DNA from: Rhodococcus jostii NBRC 16295
GTDB lineage: Bacteria; Actinomycetota; Actinomycetes; Mycobacteriales; Mycobacteriaceae
NCBI RefSeq assembly: GCF_001894825.1
Contig: NZ_BCWY01000020.1
Span: forward strand, 1 to 64,000
Length of the DNA: 64,000 nucleotides
Direction of reading: 5' to 3'
Below, piece by piece: positions 61,732-64,000 of the stretch (its first letter is position 1; every line of letters begins with the position of its first letter). The position numbers were made by a program, and so were the translations under genes. The notes below the pieces were generated by a model, which worked only from the letters and a program-made list of their open reading frames with translations, had not been told where the DNA came from and searched no databases.

Positions 61732-63849
61732 GTGCGTGATCCGCGATACGACATCCTTTTCGAGCCGGTCAAGATCGGACCGGTCACCGCCCGCAACAGA
61801 TTCTTCCAAGTCCCCCACTGCAACGGCATGGGCTACCGCGACCCCTCCGGCGAGGCGTACATGCGGCGCGTCAAGGCCGAGGGCGGCTGGGCCGTCGTCT
61901 GCACCGAGCAGGTCGAGATCCACCCGACCTCCGACATCGGCCCGTTCATCGAACTGCGACTGTGGGACGACCAGGACCTGCCGGCCCTGACCAGGATCTC
62001 CGAGAAGATTCACGAGGGCGGCTCGCTCGCCGGCATCGAACTCGCCCACAACGGCCTGAACAGTCCCAACCTGATCAGCCGCGAGACCCCGCTCGGCCCG
62101 CAGAATCTGCCCGTCGTCTCCTGGAACTACGACCCCGTCCAGGCCAGGGCGATGACGAAATCCGACATCGCCGACCTCCGGCACTGGCACAAGGAGGCGG
62201 TGCGCCGGTCGCTGAAGGCCGAATACGACATCGTCTACGTGTACGCCGGGCACGCGATCGGCGGCCTGCACCACTTCCTCTCCCGCCGCTACAACAACCG
62301 GACGGACGAGTACGGCGGCAGCCTGACCAACCGGGTGCGCCTGCTCCGCGAGATCCTCGAGGACTCCCGCGAGGTCGCCGACGGGAAAGCCGCCGTCGCG
62401 TGCCGCATCTCGGTCGACGAACTCCTCGGCGACGAGGGGATCACCCGCAGCGAGATCGAGGACGTCATCGGCCTGCTGGGCGAGACCCCCGACCTCTGGG
62501 ACTTCGTGCTCGGCAGCTGGGAGGACGACTCCGTCACCTCGCGGTTCGGTCCGGAAGCCGAGCAGGAACCGTACGTCCGGGGACTCAAGCAGCTCACCAC
62601 CAAACCCGTCGTCGGAGTCGGCCGCTTCACCTCGCCCGACACCATGCTGCACCAGGTCAAGAGCGGCATCCTCGACTTCATCGGGGCGGCTCGCCCCTCG
62701 ATCGCCGACCCGTTCCTGCCCCGCAAGATCGAGGAAGGGAACCTCGAGGACATCCGGGAATGCATCGGCTGCAACATCTGCGTGTCCGGTGACTTCACGA
62801 TGTCGCCGATCCGCTGCACCCAGAACCCGACGATGGGCGAGGAGTTCCGGCGCGGGTGGCACCCGGAGCGGATCAAGGTGCGCTCGAGCGATTCGAACGT
62901 CCTCGTGGTCGGTGCGGGCCCCGCCGGACTCGAGGCGGCGCGCGCGCTCGGCCAACGCGGCTACAACGTCAGCCTCGCCGAGGCGAGCAGGCAACTCGGC
63001 GGCCGCGTGACCCGCGAGTCCAAGCTTCCCGGACTGTCAGCGTGGATCCGCGTCGTCGACTACCGCGAACAACAACTCCGCAAGCTCCCCAACGTCGACG
63101 TGTTCATGGAGAGCGAGATGACCGCCGACGACGTCATCGAGAACGACTTCCACCACGTCGTCGTCGCCACGGGCTCGCACTGGCGCCGCGACGGCGTCGG
63201 CCGGTGGCACACCCACGCCGTCCCCGTCGACGAGCACGCCGACGTCCTGACCCCCGACGACGTGATGGCGGGGCTGCGCCCCCAGGGCAACAAGGTCGTG
63301 CTCTTCGACGACGACCACTACTACCTCGGTGCGGTTGTCGCCGAACTCCTGGCCAAGGAAGGATTCGACGTCACCCTGATCACGCCGGCCGCGCACGTGT
63401 CGCAGTGGACGACGAACACCATGGAAGTGGTCCGGATCCGCAAGCGAATCATCAACGCCGGAGTGCACGTTCAGGTGAACCGCGCCGTCACCGCGGTCAC
63501 CGCCCAGGGCGTCCGCACCGTGTGCGCCTTCACCGGAGACGAGCAGTTCGTCGACGCGGACAGCGTCGTCCTCGTCACCGCGCGCCTCCCGAAGGACGGC
63601 CTGTTCCACGAACTGCAGTCGCGTGAACCCGAATGGGCCGACGCCGACCTACGCAGTGTCCGCGGCATCGGCGACGCCTGGGCGCCGTCCACCATCGCGG
63701 CCGCGGTCTGGTCCGGGCACCGGTACGCCGAGGAACTGGAGGAACCGCCGGCCCCCGGCCCGGTCGCGTTCCGCCGCGAAGTCACCGGACTGTCCATCGA
63801 ACCCGTCCGCTCACTGTCCGTCCCCCCGCTCGCCACCGCACAGAACTGA
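61732..63849 (+). CDS. Amine dehydrogenase, TMADH/DMADH/histamine dehydrogenase family
   Basis: This 705-residue FMN/4Fe-4S enzyme is homologous end to end with trimethylamine dehydrogenase. From GTG 61732, Cys30 (VPHCNG) is the residue that binds FMN covalently in the family. The cluster cysteines are C344, C347, C350 and C362 (ECIGCNIC...C). The C-terminal half has the flavin-type dinucleotide fold LVVGAGPAGLEAAR. Active-site residues differ from trimethylamine dehydrogenase: Tyr60 -> Gln60 and Trp355 -> Asp354, with a Trp kept near 256. That set is what I recall for histamine dehydrogenase (Gln, Trp, Asp); dimethylamine dehydrogenase also has Gln at 60. It deaminates an amine to an aldehyde, passing electrons to an external acceptor. 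A divergent amine permease and operator precede it. Confidence 0.9.
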   Translation: MRDPRYDILFEPVKIGPVTARNRFFQVPHCNGMGYRDPSGEAYMRRVKAEGGWAVVCTEQVEIHPTSDIGPFIELRLWDDQDLPALTRISEKIHEGGSLAGIELAHNGLNSPNLISRETPLGPQNLPVVSWNYDPVQARAMTKSDIADLRHWHKEAVRRSLKAEYDIVYVYAGHAIGGLHHFLSRRYNNRTDEYGGSLTNRVRLLREILEDSREVADGKAAVACRISVDELLGDEGITRSEIEDVIGLLGETPDLWDFVLGSWEDDSVTSRFGPEAEQEPYVRGLKQLTTKPVVGVGRFTSPDTMLHQVKSGILDFIGAARPSIADPFLPRKIEEGNLEDIRECIGCNICVSGDFTMSPIRCTQNPTMGEEFRRGWHPERIKVRSSDSNVLVVGAGPAGLEAARALGQRGYNVSLAEASRQLGGRVTRESKLPGLSAWIRVVDYREQQLRKLPNVDVFMESEMTADDVIENDFHHVVVATGSHWRRDGVGRWHTHAVPVDEHADVLTPDDVMAGLRPQGNKVVLFDDDHYYLGAVVAELLAKEGFDVTLITPAAHVSQWTTNTMEVVRIRKRIINAGVHVQVNRAVTAVTAQGVRTVCAFTGDEQFVDADSVVLVTARLPKDGLFHELQSREPEWADADLRSVRGIGDAWAPSTIAAAVWSGHRYAEELEEPPAPGPVAFRREVTGLSIEPVRSLSVPPLATAQN

Positions 63850-63860
63850 GGAACACCACC

Positions 63861-64000
63861 ATGACCGCAGTGCACCCCATCCCGACCGACGCCCGGAACA
63901 TCGCGGCGATGACGCCCAGCGCGTACGTCACCGCGGACACGCTCCGGGCGGGTGACCCGAAGGAACACGAAATGGTTCACCTGAGCAGCGGAGACGACAA
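63861..64000 (+). CDS. Partial CDS downstream of the amine dehydrogenase
   Basis: An ATG 12 bases after the dehydrogenase stop opens a frame that continues to the edge of the window. The visible start is MTAVHPIPTDARNIAAMTPS, then AYVTADTLRAGDPKEHE and a segment MVHLSSGDD. I recognise no family with certainty; an acidic His-containing stretch could begin a cupin-like domain. The tight spacing implies co-transcription with the dehydrogenase. Confidence 0.6.
   Translation, partial: MTAVHPIPTDARNIAAMTPSAYVTADTLRAGDPKEHEMVHLSSGDD

Overview
The window looks like chromosome or megaplasmid sequence from a Rhodococcus-type actinobacterium (R. jostii/opacus-like). It is uniformly high in G+C and nearly free of gaps. 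It encodes an Emb-type arabinosyltransferase, a marker of arabinogalactan-building mycolata. It also carries the rich set of flavin monooxygenases, importers and regulators typical of rhodococcal accessory catabolism. I see no tRNA, rRNA, CRISPR array or insertion sequence. No gap of more than about 250 bases lacks a gene or a described regulatory element.

Region 1 (0-6.5 kb): a PucR-type regulator faces an aldehyde dehydrogenase and a GMC alcohol oxidoreductase, which together look like an alcohol-to-acid oxidation unit. An NlpC/P60 cell-wall hydrolase and an alpha/beta hydrolase follow.

Region 2 (6.6-38.4 kb): a large organosulfur-scavenging island, assigned by inference from gene families. 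It holds six luciferase-like (LLM) flavin monooxygenases, a DszC-like desulfurisation monooxygenase, two TauD/TfdA dioxygenases, a frameshifted SsuA-type binding protein, two dipeptide-type ABC importers, a MetNIQ importer, two flavin reductases and a MetY-type sulfhydrylase. The likely flow is import of a sulfur compound, C-S cleavage with reduced flavin from the reductases, and assimilation of the released sulfur by MetY. Two paralogous modules diverge from about 19.5 kb. Each has one long LLM, one short reduced LLM and its own importer. Two related leader sequences precede the two transcripts of the left-hand module.

Region 3 (38.5-47 kb): a flavin monoamine oxidase, an SDR without the usual catalytic pair, an aldehyde dehydrogenase, a DUF4232 lipoprotein, a 41-residue histidine-rich microprotein, the Emb arabinosyltransferase, a TerB-like protein and a DUF429 protein.

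Region 4 (48-64 kb) holds the most interesting candidate. At 61.7 kb lies a trimethylamine/histamine dehydrogenase homologue. It keeps Cys30 (covalent FMN) and the 4Fe-4S cysteines, and has Gln60 and Asp354 where trimethylamine dehydrogenase has Tyr and Trp; this matches the histamine dehydrogenase pattern as I recall it. Nearby are an amino-acid/amine permease, a LysR regulator, an NCS1 permease and a tightly overlapping operon: flavin reductase, HpaB-type monooxygenase, Rid-family protein, DUF1028 protein, M20 amidohydrolase and a damaged aspartate ammonia-lyase. Those parts would fit histamine -> imidazoleacetate -> ring oxidation -> N-formimino/formyl-aspartate -> aspartate -> fumarate. 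Three promoters in this region share the 10-mer TGTACAGATT, which suggests one regulon.

Eight copies of a palindromic repeat, in two sequence families, sit at gene ends through the window. Several supply the last codons and stop codons of the flanking genes, and one caps a shortened, frameshifted aspartase gene.
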